Assembly: GCA_036558265.1 (NCBI GenBank)
Contig: DATBFY010000153.1
Coordinates: 1 to 5,091, forward strand
Length of the DNA: 5,091 nucleotides
Source of the DNA: RYN-433 sp036558265
GTDB lineage: Bacteria > Planctomycetota > Phycisphaerae > Tepidisphaerales > Tepidisphaeraceae
Direction of reading: 5' to 3'
Shown here: positions 1 to 5,091 of the stretch, in pieces
Layout of the letters: each line of letters opens with the position of its first letter
Position numbering within the stretch: position 1 is the stretch's first letter
Position numbers and translations under genes: made by a program
The notes under the pieces: model-generated
What the model saw: only the letters and a program-made list of their open reading frames with translations
Database searches by the model: none
What the model was told of the DNA's origin: nothing

Positions 1-749
1 CCCGCTGGAAATCCTCGCGGTGCGGTTTGGACGAAGAAGGAATCGAGCGCGGATTGTGAAAGGGGTGTGCTGAGTGACACGGGCGCGGGGCCGCCCTGTG
101 AGATCGTTACCGAACGGCTTCCCGTGGCGTTGTCGGCATAAACCGTGACGATGCGTCTATCACCGGAGGAAGGCAGAATCGACCAGTTCCCGGGTCGAGC
201 AAACCGGACGACGAGGCGAGAGGTCTCGGCAGATTCGTTGAGCCAGCCAGATTCGGGCGTATCCCCGCGTCCAGATGAATCGAGGAACGCGTCGGGCCAT
301 GAGAGCGGCGCAATGACATCTGGAGTGATTGCAGGATCAGCGGCACCATCGCCTGCGTTGCTGCCGAGCGTGAACGACATCTCGACGATGAGGACCACGC
401 GAACCGGCGTGCCATCCTTCATCCCTGGTCTGAAGCGCCACTGCTTGAGTGTCCTTACGGCGGCATCATCGAGGCTCGGATCCACGGATCGCCTCACGCG
501 GACTGGTCCGACCGATCCGTCCACCTCGACGACGCATTCCATCACGACCAGCCCATGCGCACGCGCGCGCATGGCCTCGGGGGTGTAGTTGGGTTTGACC
601 TCGTGTACGAGGAGTGGCGAGGTGACGCCATCCCCAGGTCTCTCGACACCAGGGATGGGCCACGACACCGCGTCAGCCGCCTGAGTCGACGGCGACTGTG
701 GAAGGAAACACGTCGTCAGCGAAAGCACCAGCGCGACTAGTTCTGCCAT
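1..749 (-). CDS. TonB C-terminal-domain protein, 3' end cut by window edge
   Basis: The reading frame is open from the ATG at 749 to the left edge: 249 codons without a stop. Residues about 46-128 match the TonB C-terminal domain (TonB_C). They include the conserved start VKPNYTPEAMRARAHG, a central VEVDGSVGPVRVRRSVDPSLD, then AAVRTLKQWRFRPGMKDG and the closing strand VRVVLIVEMSF. The family normally contacts TonB-dependent outer-membrane receptors or acts as a periplasmic module. The N-terminus has a short hydrophobic stretch (residues 4-16) and a possible cleavage site after STQA, so export is likely, but the n-region lacks positive charge. Only about 25 residues separate it from TonB_C, so the long Pro-rich spacer of true TonB is absent. 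At least 120 residues follow TonB_C (Ser/Asp-rich, then beta-like segments such as SRLVVRFARPGNW). That is unusual, because TonB_C usually ends the protein. No ATG, GTG or TTG lies in frame between 749 and the upstream stop at 822-824, so the start is well fixed. The gap to the CsgG-like gene is 58 bp, so an operon is plausible. Confidence 0.85.
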   Translation of the reverse strand, partial: MAELVALVLSLTTCFLPQSPSTQAADAVSWPIPGVERPGDGVTSPLLVHEVKPNYTPEAMRARAHGLVVMECVVEVDGSVGPVRVRRSVDPSLDDAAVRTLKQWRFRPGMKDGTPVRVVLIVEMSFTLGSNAGDGAADPAITPDVIAPLSWPDAFLDSSGRGDTPESGWLNESAETSRLVVRFARPGNWSILPSSGDRRIVTVYADNATGSRSVTISQGGPAPVSLSTPLSQSALDSFFVQTAPRGFPA

Positions 750-802
750 CGCCGCACTCTTGGCACGCCGGGCACGGTTGGTACCCGCGGCACTCCTGGC
801 AC
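749..802 (-). repeat. Six degenerate 9-bp tandem units filling the gap between two genes
   Basis: Read on the minus strand from 802, the sequence falls into six nonamers: GTGCCAGGA, GTGCCGCGG, GTACCAACC, GTGCCCGGC, GTGCCAAGA and GTGCGGCGA, with consensus GTGCC plus four variable bases. The last unit ends on the A of the TonB_C start codon, and its neighbour supplies the weak AAGAG ribosome-binding candidate. In one frame the array reads VPGVPRVPTVPGVPRVRR followed by WQN and a stop. This frame differs from those of both flanking genes. The array may be a spacer repeat or the remnant of a coding Val-Pro repeat. Confidence 0.7.
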
Positions 803-807
803 GTAGT

Positions 808-1839
808 TTACCGCTTCTGCATCAACACCACCTTCACCCAACCTGTTCCGTTGGCCCCCTGAACGTTGATGTAGCCATCCTTCTCTGCGCCGACGACAAC
901 TAGCTCTTCGCCGCGCGGAAGCGTACCCAGGGGCTTCGCGGTGTCGGACGGACCGGACATGATCTTCACGTTGGCAATCTTCGGAACGAGCACGTCGCCC
1001 TCGTTGAAGCCGCCACCCGCCTTCGTCGTTCCGCCCGCCGCCGCCTCCTGCTTCAACGTCCCGACCTTGCGCTGCAGCGACGAATCGTTGCGCACGACGC
1101 CGACGATCTTGTTGTAGTTGTCCATGAAGGCAGCGGCGATGATCTTGCCTTCGTTCGTGTTGCCGTAGCCACCGGCCGCCGCGCCGCCCCCGCCGCCGAA
1201 GAGCGCGCCACCGAGCGCCATGTCGGCCTTTTTCGTGCTGCCTTCCGCAGCCGCCACCTGCACGCCGCTTCGCGAATCGGCGACGAGCATGCTGGTCTGC
1301 GCTTCCTTGAACTTGAGTCCTCCGGCGACCGCGGCCGCCTTGTGGCCGAGCAGGCCCCCCACCGCACCGCCGACGCCACCGGCGTTATTCTCGGAGAAGG
1401 CAACCCCTGGCGTCAGGACGAAGTCCGCGGCGACCATCTGACCGCCACCCATGTTGGAGTTGCTGCGCGTCTGACCGCCGTCGGCGAGCGCACGCTCCTG
1501 CATCATGTTCTGCATCCCGACGCCGCGTTCGACAACGATGAAGCAGTTGGATTGCTGGATCATCAGGCGAATGAGACCGACCGGGGACCGCAGGTTGTAG
1601 CGTGCCAGCGCCGTCAGCACGTAATCTTGCGGTTCGACCACAGCCATCGCGCCCATTGGCGTGGCGCAATGTTCGAGCTTGCTGTCGCCGGTCGATCCTT
1701 CAGTACCTGCGGCGCCCTTGACGACGCTGCCGCCCTGCCCTTGCTTGGGTTGGGTGACGCCTTGGGCCAGCGCCGGAATCGAGAACAACGAAAGACAGAG
1801 GATGGCGGAGAGAATCCCCCGGAAACTGAACGCACGCAT
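808..1839 (-). CDS. CsgG/HfaB-like secreted protein with C-terminal SH3 domain
   Basis: This is a 343-residue protein. Residues 1-25 form a clear signal peptide (MRAFSFRGILSAILCLSLFS, cleavage after ALA, next QG). Residues about 70-250 resemble the CsgG/HfaB fold: a helix with LARYNLRSPVGLIRLMIQ, the strand CFIVVERGVGMQNMMQERAL, then VAADFVLTPGVAFSE. That matches the order in CsgG, where a 'vldR..le..l.Eq' segment precedes 'GAdyll.G.v'. Two Gly-rich hairpin-like segments (153-173 and 209-225) lie where CsgG has its barrel hairpins. After them comes the helix IIAAAFMDNYNKIVGVVR. Residues about 284-341 look like a bacterial SH3 domain (VKIMSGPSD, LPRGEELVVVG, GYINVQ, GTGWVKVVLM). CsgG forms the outer-membrane curli secretion channel and is a lipoprotein. 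Here no lipobox cysteine is visible, so signal peptidase I processing is more likely, and a pore role is not certain. No curli genes are in view. The start at 1839 has a GGAGG six bases upstream. An in-frame extension to 2049 would run through repeats and is rejected. Confidence 0.8.
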   Translation of the reverse strand: MRAFSFRGILSAILCLSLFSIPALAQGVTQPKQGQGGSVVKGAAGTEGSTGDSKLEHCATPMGAMAVVEPQDYVLTALARYNLRSPVGLIRLMIQQSNCFIVVERGVGMQNMMQERALADGGQTRSNSNMGGGQMVAADFVLTPGVAFSENNAGGVGGAVGGLLGHKAAAVAGGLKFKEAQTSMLVADSRSGVQVAAAEGSTKKADMALGGALFGGGGGAAAGGYGNTNEGKIIAAAFMDNYNKIVGVVRNDSSLQRKVGTLKQEAAAGGTTKAGGGFNEGDVLVPKIANVKIMSGPSDTAKPLGTLPRGEELVVVGAEKDGYINVQGANGTGWVKVVLMQKR

Positions 1840-1845
1840 GCATGC

Positions 1846-1850
1846 CCTCC
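1846..1850 (-). promoter_or_regulatory. Ribosome-binding site of the CsgG-like gene
   Basis: The minus strand carries GGAGG six bases before the ATG at 1839, directly ahead of a complete signal peptide. This fixes the start there rather than at the longer in-frame ATG at 2049. A second ATG at 1843-1841 overlaps the site but is out of frame. Confidence 0.8.
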
Positions 1851-1902
1851 GGTGTAAAAGACTGAGCTGGGGACGGTGGCGATATTGTAACGCTGAATGG
1901 GA

Positions 1903-1930
1903 ATTGTTGATTGTTGATTGTTGATTGAGG
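1903..1930. repeat. Heptamer direct repeat, ATTGTTG x3 plus one variant
   Basis: Three exact copies of ATTGTTG (1903-1909, 1910-1916, 1917-1923) are followed by ATTGAGG (1924-1930). The period is 7 bp, so the array is not codon-phased. It begins 64 bp upstream of the CsgG-like start codon. Confidence 0.85.
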
Positions 1931-1944
1931 GGAGATCTTGCGGA

Positions 1945-2148
1945 ATTGCTGATAGCTGATTGACGAATCGCCGGCTGGCCCGCGCTGACATGGCTTCCCG
2001 TTGGTGCTGATTGGGTACTCCTAGGGGCGGGGTCTCTCGACCCCGCCACTCCATCTCCTGATGCCCCCCTACATTTACGAGTCGCTGGTTAAAGTGGTTG
2101 CACGCCGTCGACAAACGAATGTACCGCGGTTAATCAGCAATCAGCAAT
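1945..2148. repeat. Inverted heptamer arms flanking a 170-bp segment
   Basis: The left arm at 1945-1961 (ATTGCTGATAGCTGATT) is the reverse complement of the right arm at 2132-2148 (AATCAGCAATCAGCAAT), with one mismatch in 17. Each arm is itself two to three copies of a 7-bp unit. The enclosed 170 bp contains the perfect palindrome at 2026-2047. The arrangement resembles a small non-autonomous element with terminal inverted repeats, but no target-site duplication is evident. Heptamer arrays that happen to lie in opposite orientation are an equally good explanation. Confidence 0.6.
2026..2047. repeat. REP-like perfect palindrome, 9-bp stem and 4-base loop
   Basis: GGCGGGGTC pairs perfectly with GACCCCGCC around the loop TCTC. 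The stem is very GC-rich, but neither strand has a T-run after it, so it is not a standard intrinsic terminator. It lies 118 bp past the cytochrome stop codon and could still act in 3'-end stabilisation. Dispersed palindromes of this shape are common in bacterial intergenic DNA. Confidence 0.75.
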
Positions 2149-2166
2149 CCTCGATCAGCCATCGAC
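2132..2166. repeat. Degenerate heptamer array abutting the cytochrome stop codon
   Basis: The units are AATCAGC, AATCAGC, AATCCTC, GATCAGC and CATCGAC, five steps of 7 bp. The last unit reaches the first base of the cytochrome stop codon (TAG on the minus strand, 2168-2166). The first 17 bases form the right arm of the inverted pair with 1945-1961. Confidence 0.7.
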
Positions 2167-4604
2167 TAGATGCAGCCTAGGAACGCGAGCAGCGCTTGGC
2201 GATCTGCGGCGCTGAGGGCGTTAAACGCGGCCACCGCATCTGACGCCTGGCCACCGTGCAAGAGAATCGCCTCGAGCATCGTCGTGGCACGGCCGTCGTG
2301 GAGCAAGTGGACGCGATCCGCGACGCGCCACAGCGGCGCGGTTCGGAATTCGTTGCCGGTTGCCGAACCCTGTTGGAATCCATCCCCGAGTCCAGGTCCC
2401 ATGTCGTGCAACAGGAGATCAGAGTAGAGACGCGCGGTAAGGACGTTGTTGCTGCCGGGAACGGTATAGGACGGCTTGTGGCAGTTCGCGCAGCCCACGG
2501 TGGCAAAGACCGCCGCGCCCGGCGAGGCCGTGCACGCGGCTGCGGGCACCGGCGGATCAATTGTATTGAGGAACGCCACCAGCGACGTTAGCGGGACGGC
2601 ATCCATCTCGGGCTTCATGATGTTCGCGCCGCAGCCGTTGACGAAATCGTCCGGCGCGAGCGGATTGGTGACGCCGATTTCGTCTCGAAACGCTTCGCCC
2701 ATGAACTCGACCAGCGTAGCTGTCTGCGCCTTCCAGCCGAAGCGTCCGATGCGCCCGTCAGGAAGCACGTTGACGCGACCGCGCACGCCCGCGGGAACAG
2801 CTGGATCGCTCGCCGCGGCCTGGAGCTGACTCATCAGCACGTTGTCGATCAAGGCCGTGCCGCGGAGCGTCATCGCGCTGCGGAGCGACGTCAGGTTGGC
2901 CTGCGGCGGAATGCCGGTTGGCAGGCCGCAGTGGACCCCGAGCTCGGCGATCGAGTGCTGACGCGCGATTGGCCCAAAGTGACCAGGCAAGGGTGCGAAG
3001 GTGCCGTGCTTTGTCCGGGCGATCCTCGTGACGAAGCTTTCCGCATCCGAACCCATACCCCCGTCGGCCGGCGTGTTGTGACAGCCGCTGCACGACTGTG
3101 CGTTGAATAGCGGGCCGAGCGCCTGGTTGGTCACCATGTCGTGCGAGAAGATGTCGGCGCCCTGCTCCGGCGGAAGGTCGCCTCGCGCCTGGTTGAGCAG
3201 ATCGGTCGTGACCGTGCCGCCGCCAAATGCCGGCATCCGCAGCACCAGTCCCTGGCGGTTCGGTCCGGTCGCCGTCATCCAGATGGTTCGTGCGTCCTCG
3301 GAAACCGCGATGCCGTTAAGGCGGATCCCATGGACATTGAGGTCGCCCGGTTGAGCCGCAATCACGCGGCGGGACGCCACAACATCACCGGACTGCGTCA
3401 TGCGAACGACCGAGTTGTTGCCGCGATTGAGGACGTAAAAGTCCGCGCCTCCGCCGAGCGTGGTATTGCTGGCAAAGTTCCGCGCGGACACTTCGCGCGC
3501 GGCTGGCGCGAGATCGACGGGCAGGCGCAGCGCCGGCGATCGCAGGTAATGCAGATTGACGGGCTTGAAGAGATGACCGTCGTCGGCCAGATCGAAGACG
3601 AGGATGCGATCGGCGAGCGGGTCGCTGATGAAAATGGTCCGGGTCGGCACCCAGTTGAAGAGCATTCCGACCCGTGTCGCCGTCGCGGCGCTGTTCGATT
3701 CGGCCCGCTCGGTTGAGATGCGCCGCAGCGGCGTAAATGATCCCGGCGGCAGGAGGTCATCGACGCCGAGTTGCACGTGAACCTGGGCGACGCTGCCGTC
3801 GGCGAGCGCGGCCAGGAATACAGCGCGGCCGTTGGTCGGCGGATCAGGAGACTTCGTAATGAGCGCCGTCGCCAGGGCTCCCGCCGACAGGCCGTGCTGA
3901 GGCCCGGGCGTTCGATTCGTCAGGGTGCCGGCGAAGACGCCGCCCGCAACCGCGCTGGGTGCACCCTTTAGCGGTGCGCCGTTGGGGTCGATGACGGTGA
4001 TCGTGCCATCTCCCGTGCTCCCCTTCGGCGCGTTCGCGAACCAGGGGCGCCCGAATCCGCTATTGAGCGAAATGCCGAGCGGAAGGCTGGCGGCAGGCAG
4101 CGCGCTCGTGGCCGCCGCGGCGTTCCCGTTCGCGCTGTTGATGAAGGGCGGACTTTGAGCGGAGTACAGAATCACGGCGCCGCCGGCGGCTGACGGCTGA
4201 GGAAACCCGACACAGAGCGCGCACGCAAACCCGGCCGGTACGTCAACGCGGCTGCCACTGACGTCGAGGGACAGCACCGATCCTTCGGCCTGATCGGCAA
4301 TGGCGAGCGGCGCACCGAAGTTGGACGTGCTCGCCACGAAGAGGCGGGTTCGATCGAGAACGCGGCCAGGATCGGTAGTACCGGCGATGAGCGCCGGGTT
4401 GTCGTGCAGTGGCCCGCCTGTATGGAACGTCCCTATCTGGGTGATCGCGCCGGCCCCGGGAATCCCGGTCGCGACGACATCAGCGACGACCTCGATCGCG
4501 TCGGGTGCACCGCCCGCCGACGACAGGTGCTCGGTGACGGCGCGGAGCGTCGCGAACCCCGCGCACGCAGCCAGTGACAGGACGAGAATCGGAAATCTTC
4601 GCAT
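2166..4604 (-). CDS. Exported di-haem c-type oxidoreductase (DHOR type) with N-terminal propeller-like region
   Basis: This is an 812-residue protein. It starts with a short signal sequence (MRRFPILVLSLAACAGFA). LAAC at 11-14 fits a lipobox, so it may be a lipoprotein; otherwise cleavage near LRA (22) is possible. Residues about 35-470 contain repeated beta-blade-like segments (TIFISDPLADRILVFDLADD, ADFYVLNRGNNSVVRM, GIAVSEDARTIWMT), suggesting an NHL/SMP-30-like propeller. Two haem c motifs follow, CSGCH (505-509) and CANCH (705-709). Around them are DHOR-family signatures: GRIGRFGWKAQTATLVEFMG (618-637), FRDEIGVTNP (639-648), LLHDMGPGLGDG (731-742) and EFRTAPLWRVADRVHLLHDG (752-771), then EAILLHGGQ (778-786). 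The family (di-haem oxidoreductase, putative peroxidase) works in the periplasm in electron transfer or peroxidase-like redox chemistry; the substrate is unknown. Usual members are shorter, and the extra length is the N-terminal propeller region. M735 is a candidate haem ligand. The start at 4604 is set by GGGAGGGG upstream. A longer in-frame ATG at 4751 lacks a signal sequence. Confidence 0.9.
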   Translation of the reverse strand: MRRFPILVLSLAACAGFATLRAVTEHLSSAGGAPDAIEVVADVVATGIPGAGAITQIGTFHTGGPLHDNPALIAGTTDPGRVLDRTRLFVASTSNFGAPLAIADQAEGSVLSLDVSGSRVDVPAGFACALCVGFPQPSAAGGAVILYSAQSPPFINSANGNAAAATSALPAASLPLGISLNSGFGRPWFANAPKGSTGDGTITVIDPNGAPLKGAPSAVAGGVFAGTLTNRTPGPQHGLSAGALATALITKSPDPPTNGRAVFLAALADGSVAQVHVQLGVDDLLPPGSFTPLRRISTERAESNSAATATRVGMLFNWVPTRTIFISDPLADRILVFDLADDGHLFKPVNLHYLRSPALRLPVDLAPAAREVSARNFASNTTLGGGADFYVLNRGNNSVVRMTQSGDVVASRRVIAAQPGDLNVHGIRLNGIAVSEDARTIWMTATGPNRQGLVLRMPAFGGGTVTTDLLNQARGDLPPEQGADIFSHDMVTNQALGPLFNAQSCSGCHNTPADGGMGSDAESFVTRIARTKHGTFAPLPGHFGPIARQHSIAELGVHCGLPTGIPPQANLTSLRSAMTLRGTALIDNVLMSQLQAAASDPAVPAGVRGRVNVLPDGRIGRFGWKAQTATLVEFMGEAFRDEIGVTNPLAPDDFVNGCGANIMKPEMDAVPLTSLVAFLNTIDPPVPAAACTASPGAAVFATVGCANCHKPSYTVPGSNNVLTARLYSDLLLHDMGPGLGDGFQQGSATGNEFRTAPLWRVADRVHLLHDGRATTMLEAILLHGGQASDAVAAFNALSAADRQALLAFLGCI

Positions 4605-4612
4605 GGCCCACC

Positions 4613-4617
4613 CCTCC
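4613..4617 (-). promoter_or_regulatory. Ribosome-binding site of the cytochrome gene
   Basis: GGAGG, within GGGAGGGG on the minus strand, lies 8 bases before the ATG at 4604, which opens the signal sequence MRRFPILVLS. This supports 4604 over the upstream in-frame ATGs at 4751 and 4748. Confidence 0.8.
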
Positions 4618-4729
4618 CGACAGGTACGCGCGTTTCGCCGACTGATTGGCTCAGGAATGATCTGGGTACCGGCTAGTGCGAGATTCCGAGCCCCCGAGGA
4701 TCTCGCCGCAGCACGACCGCAGGCAGCCA

Positions 4730-4758
4730 TCAATACGCCCGCGGTCATCACCGGTCAA
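4730..4758 (-). promoter_or_regulatory. Weak sigma70-like promoter candidate for the cytochrome gene
   Basis: On the minus strand, TTGACC (4758-4753) is followed after 17 bases by TATTGA (4735-4730). The -35 matches five of six consensus bases, but the -10 matches only three. It would give a leader of roughly 120 bases before the ATG at 4604. The pair could easily arise by chance. Confidence 0.25.
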
Positions 4759-4820
4759 GCCAGTACTTCAGGAGTGATGAAAAACTAAGCCGTTCCTGTT
4801 CGAATCTTCGATGCTTCTTC

Positions 4821-4904
4821 GGCTGGCGGCTGGCGGCTGGCGGCTGGCGGCTGGCGGCTGGCGGCTGGCGGCTGGCGGCTGGCGGCTGGCGGCTGGCGGC
4901 TGGC
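4821..4904. repeat. Perfect tandem heptamer array, GGCTGGC x12
   Basis: Twelve exact copies of GGCTGGC occupy 84 bp with no mismatch. Because 21 bases give seven codons and the unit contains no stop in any frame, the array is open in all six frames (for example SRQPPAA on the minus strand). That open frame is not evidence of coding. The lack of any mismatch suggests recent expansion or homogenisation by slippage. Confidence 0.95.
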
Positions 4905-4914
4905 GAAAGAGAAT

Positions 4915-5016
4915 ACCTGGAAACTGGAAACTGGAAACTGGTAACTCGAAACTCGAAACTCGAAACTGGAAACTCGAACTGGTAACTGGTAACTGGAAAC
5001 TGGTAACTGGAAACTG
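4915..5016. repeat. Degenerate tandem heptamer array, consensus (A/T)AACT(G/C)G, about 14 units
   Basis: From 4921 the sequence is a run of AAACTGG, TAACTGG, AAACTCG and TAACTCG units. One unit has lost a base (AACTGG, 4977-4982), the last is a partial AAACTG (5011-5016), and a degraded half unit (ACCTGG) precedes the array at 4915-4920. Variation is concentrated at two positions (first base A/T, sixth base G/C). The array begins 10 bp after the GGCTGGC array and shares its 7-bp period but not its sequence. Confidence 0.9.
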
Positions 5017-5091
5017 TTCATCCAGGGTCACAGAGAACGACGGTCAAGTTCCCGTCTTGACGAGGACGGTACGGGTGGAGGGATATCGCCT

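Larger units (their letters stand above)
1840..2165. other. 326-bp intergenic repeat island
   Basis: There is no convincing gene between the cytochrome stop and the CsgG-like start. The interval holds direct heptamers (1903-1930), inverted heptamer arms (1945-1961 and 2132-2148), a 22-bp palindrome (2026-2047), a lone GCTGATT copy (2006-2012) and a short hairpin touching the cytochrome stop codon (2151-2165, stem TCGAT/ATCGA). It must also carry the promoter of the CsgG-like gene if that gene is transcribed separately. On the minus strand only a -10-like TACAAT (1884-1889) stands out, and no good -35 accompanies it. Confidence 0.7.
4605..5091. other. Non-coding upstream region with two heptamer arrays and an unassigned edge
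   Basis: No gene is supported here. From 4605 to 4820 I see only the ribosome-binding site and a weak promoter candidate. From 4821 to 5016 the DNA is almost entirely two heptamer arrays, and long open frames on either strand through it are repeat artefacts. From 5017 to 5091 all three minus frames stay open from the right edge and stop at 5044-5046, 5027-5029 or 5018-5020. One of them could therefore be the last 15-23 codons of a gene beyond the window; which one cannot be decided. Confidence 0.6.

Noticed and set aside
145..588. Plus-strand open frame of 147 codons
   Set aside because: It lies antisense to the TonB_C domain, whose minus-strand frame shows clear family motifs. The plus-strand product is low-complexity and unrecognisable.
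1342..1857. Plus-strand open frame of 171 codons opposite the CsgG-like gene
   Set aside because: It is a mirror of a GC-rich coding strand. The minus frame has a signal peptide, a ribosome-binding site and recognisable domains.
2026..2047. Rho-independent terminator of the cytochrome gene
   Set aside because: The stem is strong but no T-run follows on the minus strand, and the site is 118 bp past the stop codon.
1840..2049. N-terminal extension of the CsgG-like protein to an ATG at 2049
   Set aside because: The extension translates the heptamer repeats and palindrome region and would bury a perfect signal peptide 70 residues inside the protein. The start at 1839 has a strong ribosome-binding site.
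4605..4751. N-terminal extension of the cytochrome to 4751
   Set aside because: The ATG at 4604 has GGGAGGGG upstream and begins a proper signal sequence. The extension would place this signal 49 residues inside.
4821..5016. CRISPR array
   Set aside because: The units are 7 bp and directly contiguous, with no 25-40 bp repeats, no unique spacers and no cas genes.
4768..5031. Minus-strand open frames across the repeat arrays encoding SRQPPAA-type repeats
   Set aside because: A 7-bp repeat without stop codons is open in every frame, so the frames follow from the array itself and there is no ribosome-binding site or family match.
5040..5063. Hairpin near the right edge (GTCAAG, loop TTCCCGT, CTTGAC) as a terminator for an upstream gene
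   Set aside because: The stem is only 6 bp, there is no T-run, and the neighbouring gene is not visible.

Overview
The window is GC-rich bacterial DNA with three genes, all on the minus strand, separated by repeat-filled gaps. Read in transcription order, from right to left, these are: (1) an 812-residue exported di-haem cytochrome c oxidoreductase of the DHOR type with a large propeller-like N-terminal half (2166-4604); (2) a 343-residue CsgG/HfaB-like secreted protein with a C-terminal bacterial SH3 domain (808-1839); and (3) a TonB C-terminal-domain protein that runs off the left edge (1-749).

No species marker (rRNA, tRNA or core ribosomal gene) is present. The signal peptides, the CsgG-like outer-membrane family, the TonB_C domain and the periplasmic cytochrome all point to a Gram-negative envelope. 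High GC, this gene mix and the many intergenic heptamer repeats resemble what I know of environmental Acidobacteriota (Vicinamibacteria-like). That assignment is inference, not proof.

Layout: 1-749 TonB_C protein; 749-802 a 54-bp array of six degenerate 9-bp units that fills the gap and ends on the start codon; 808-1839 CsgG-SH3; 1840-2165 a repeat island (direct heptamers, inverted heptamer arms and a 9-bp perfect palindrome); 2166-4604 cytochrome; 4605-4820 leader with a weak promoter candidate; 4821-4904 twelve perfect copies of one heptamer; 4915-5016 about fourteen degenerate copies of a different heptamer; 5017-5091 unassigned edge.

The CsgG-like and TonB_C genes are close enough to be co-transcribed, and both products should act in the envelope. 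The cytochrome gene is separated from them by the 326-bp repeat island and need not be part of the same unit. I see no defence system, mobile-element gene, CRISPR array or RNA gene. The most unusual material is non-coding: four heptamer repeat families and one nonamer array in 5 kb, and the atypical C-terminal extension on the TonB_C protein.
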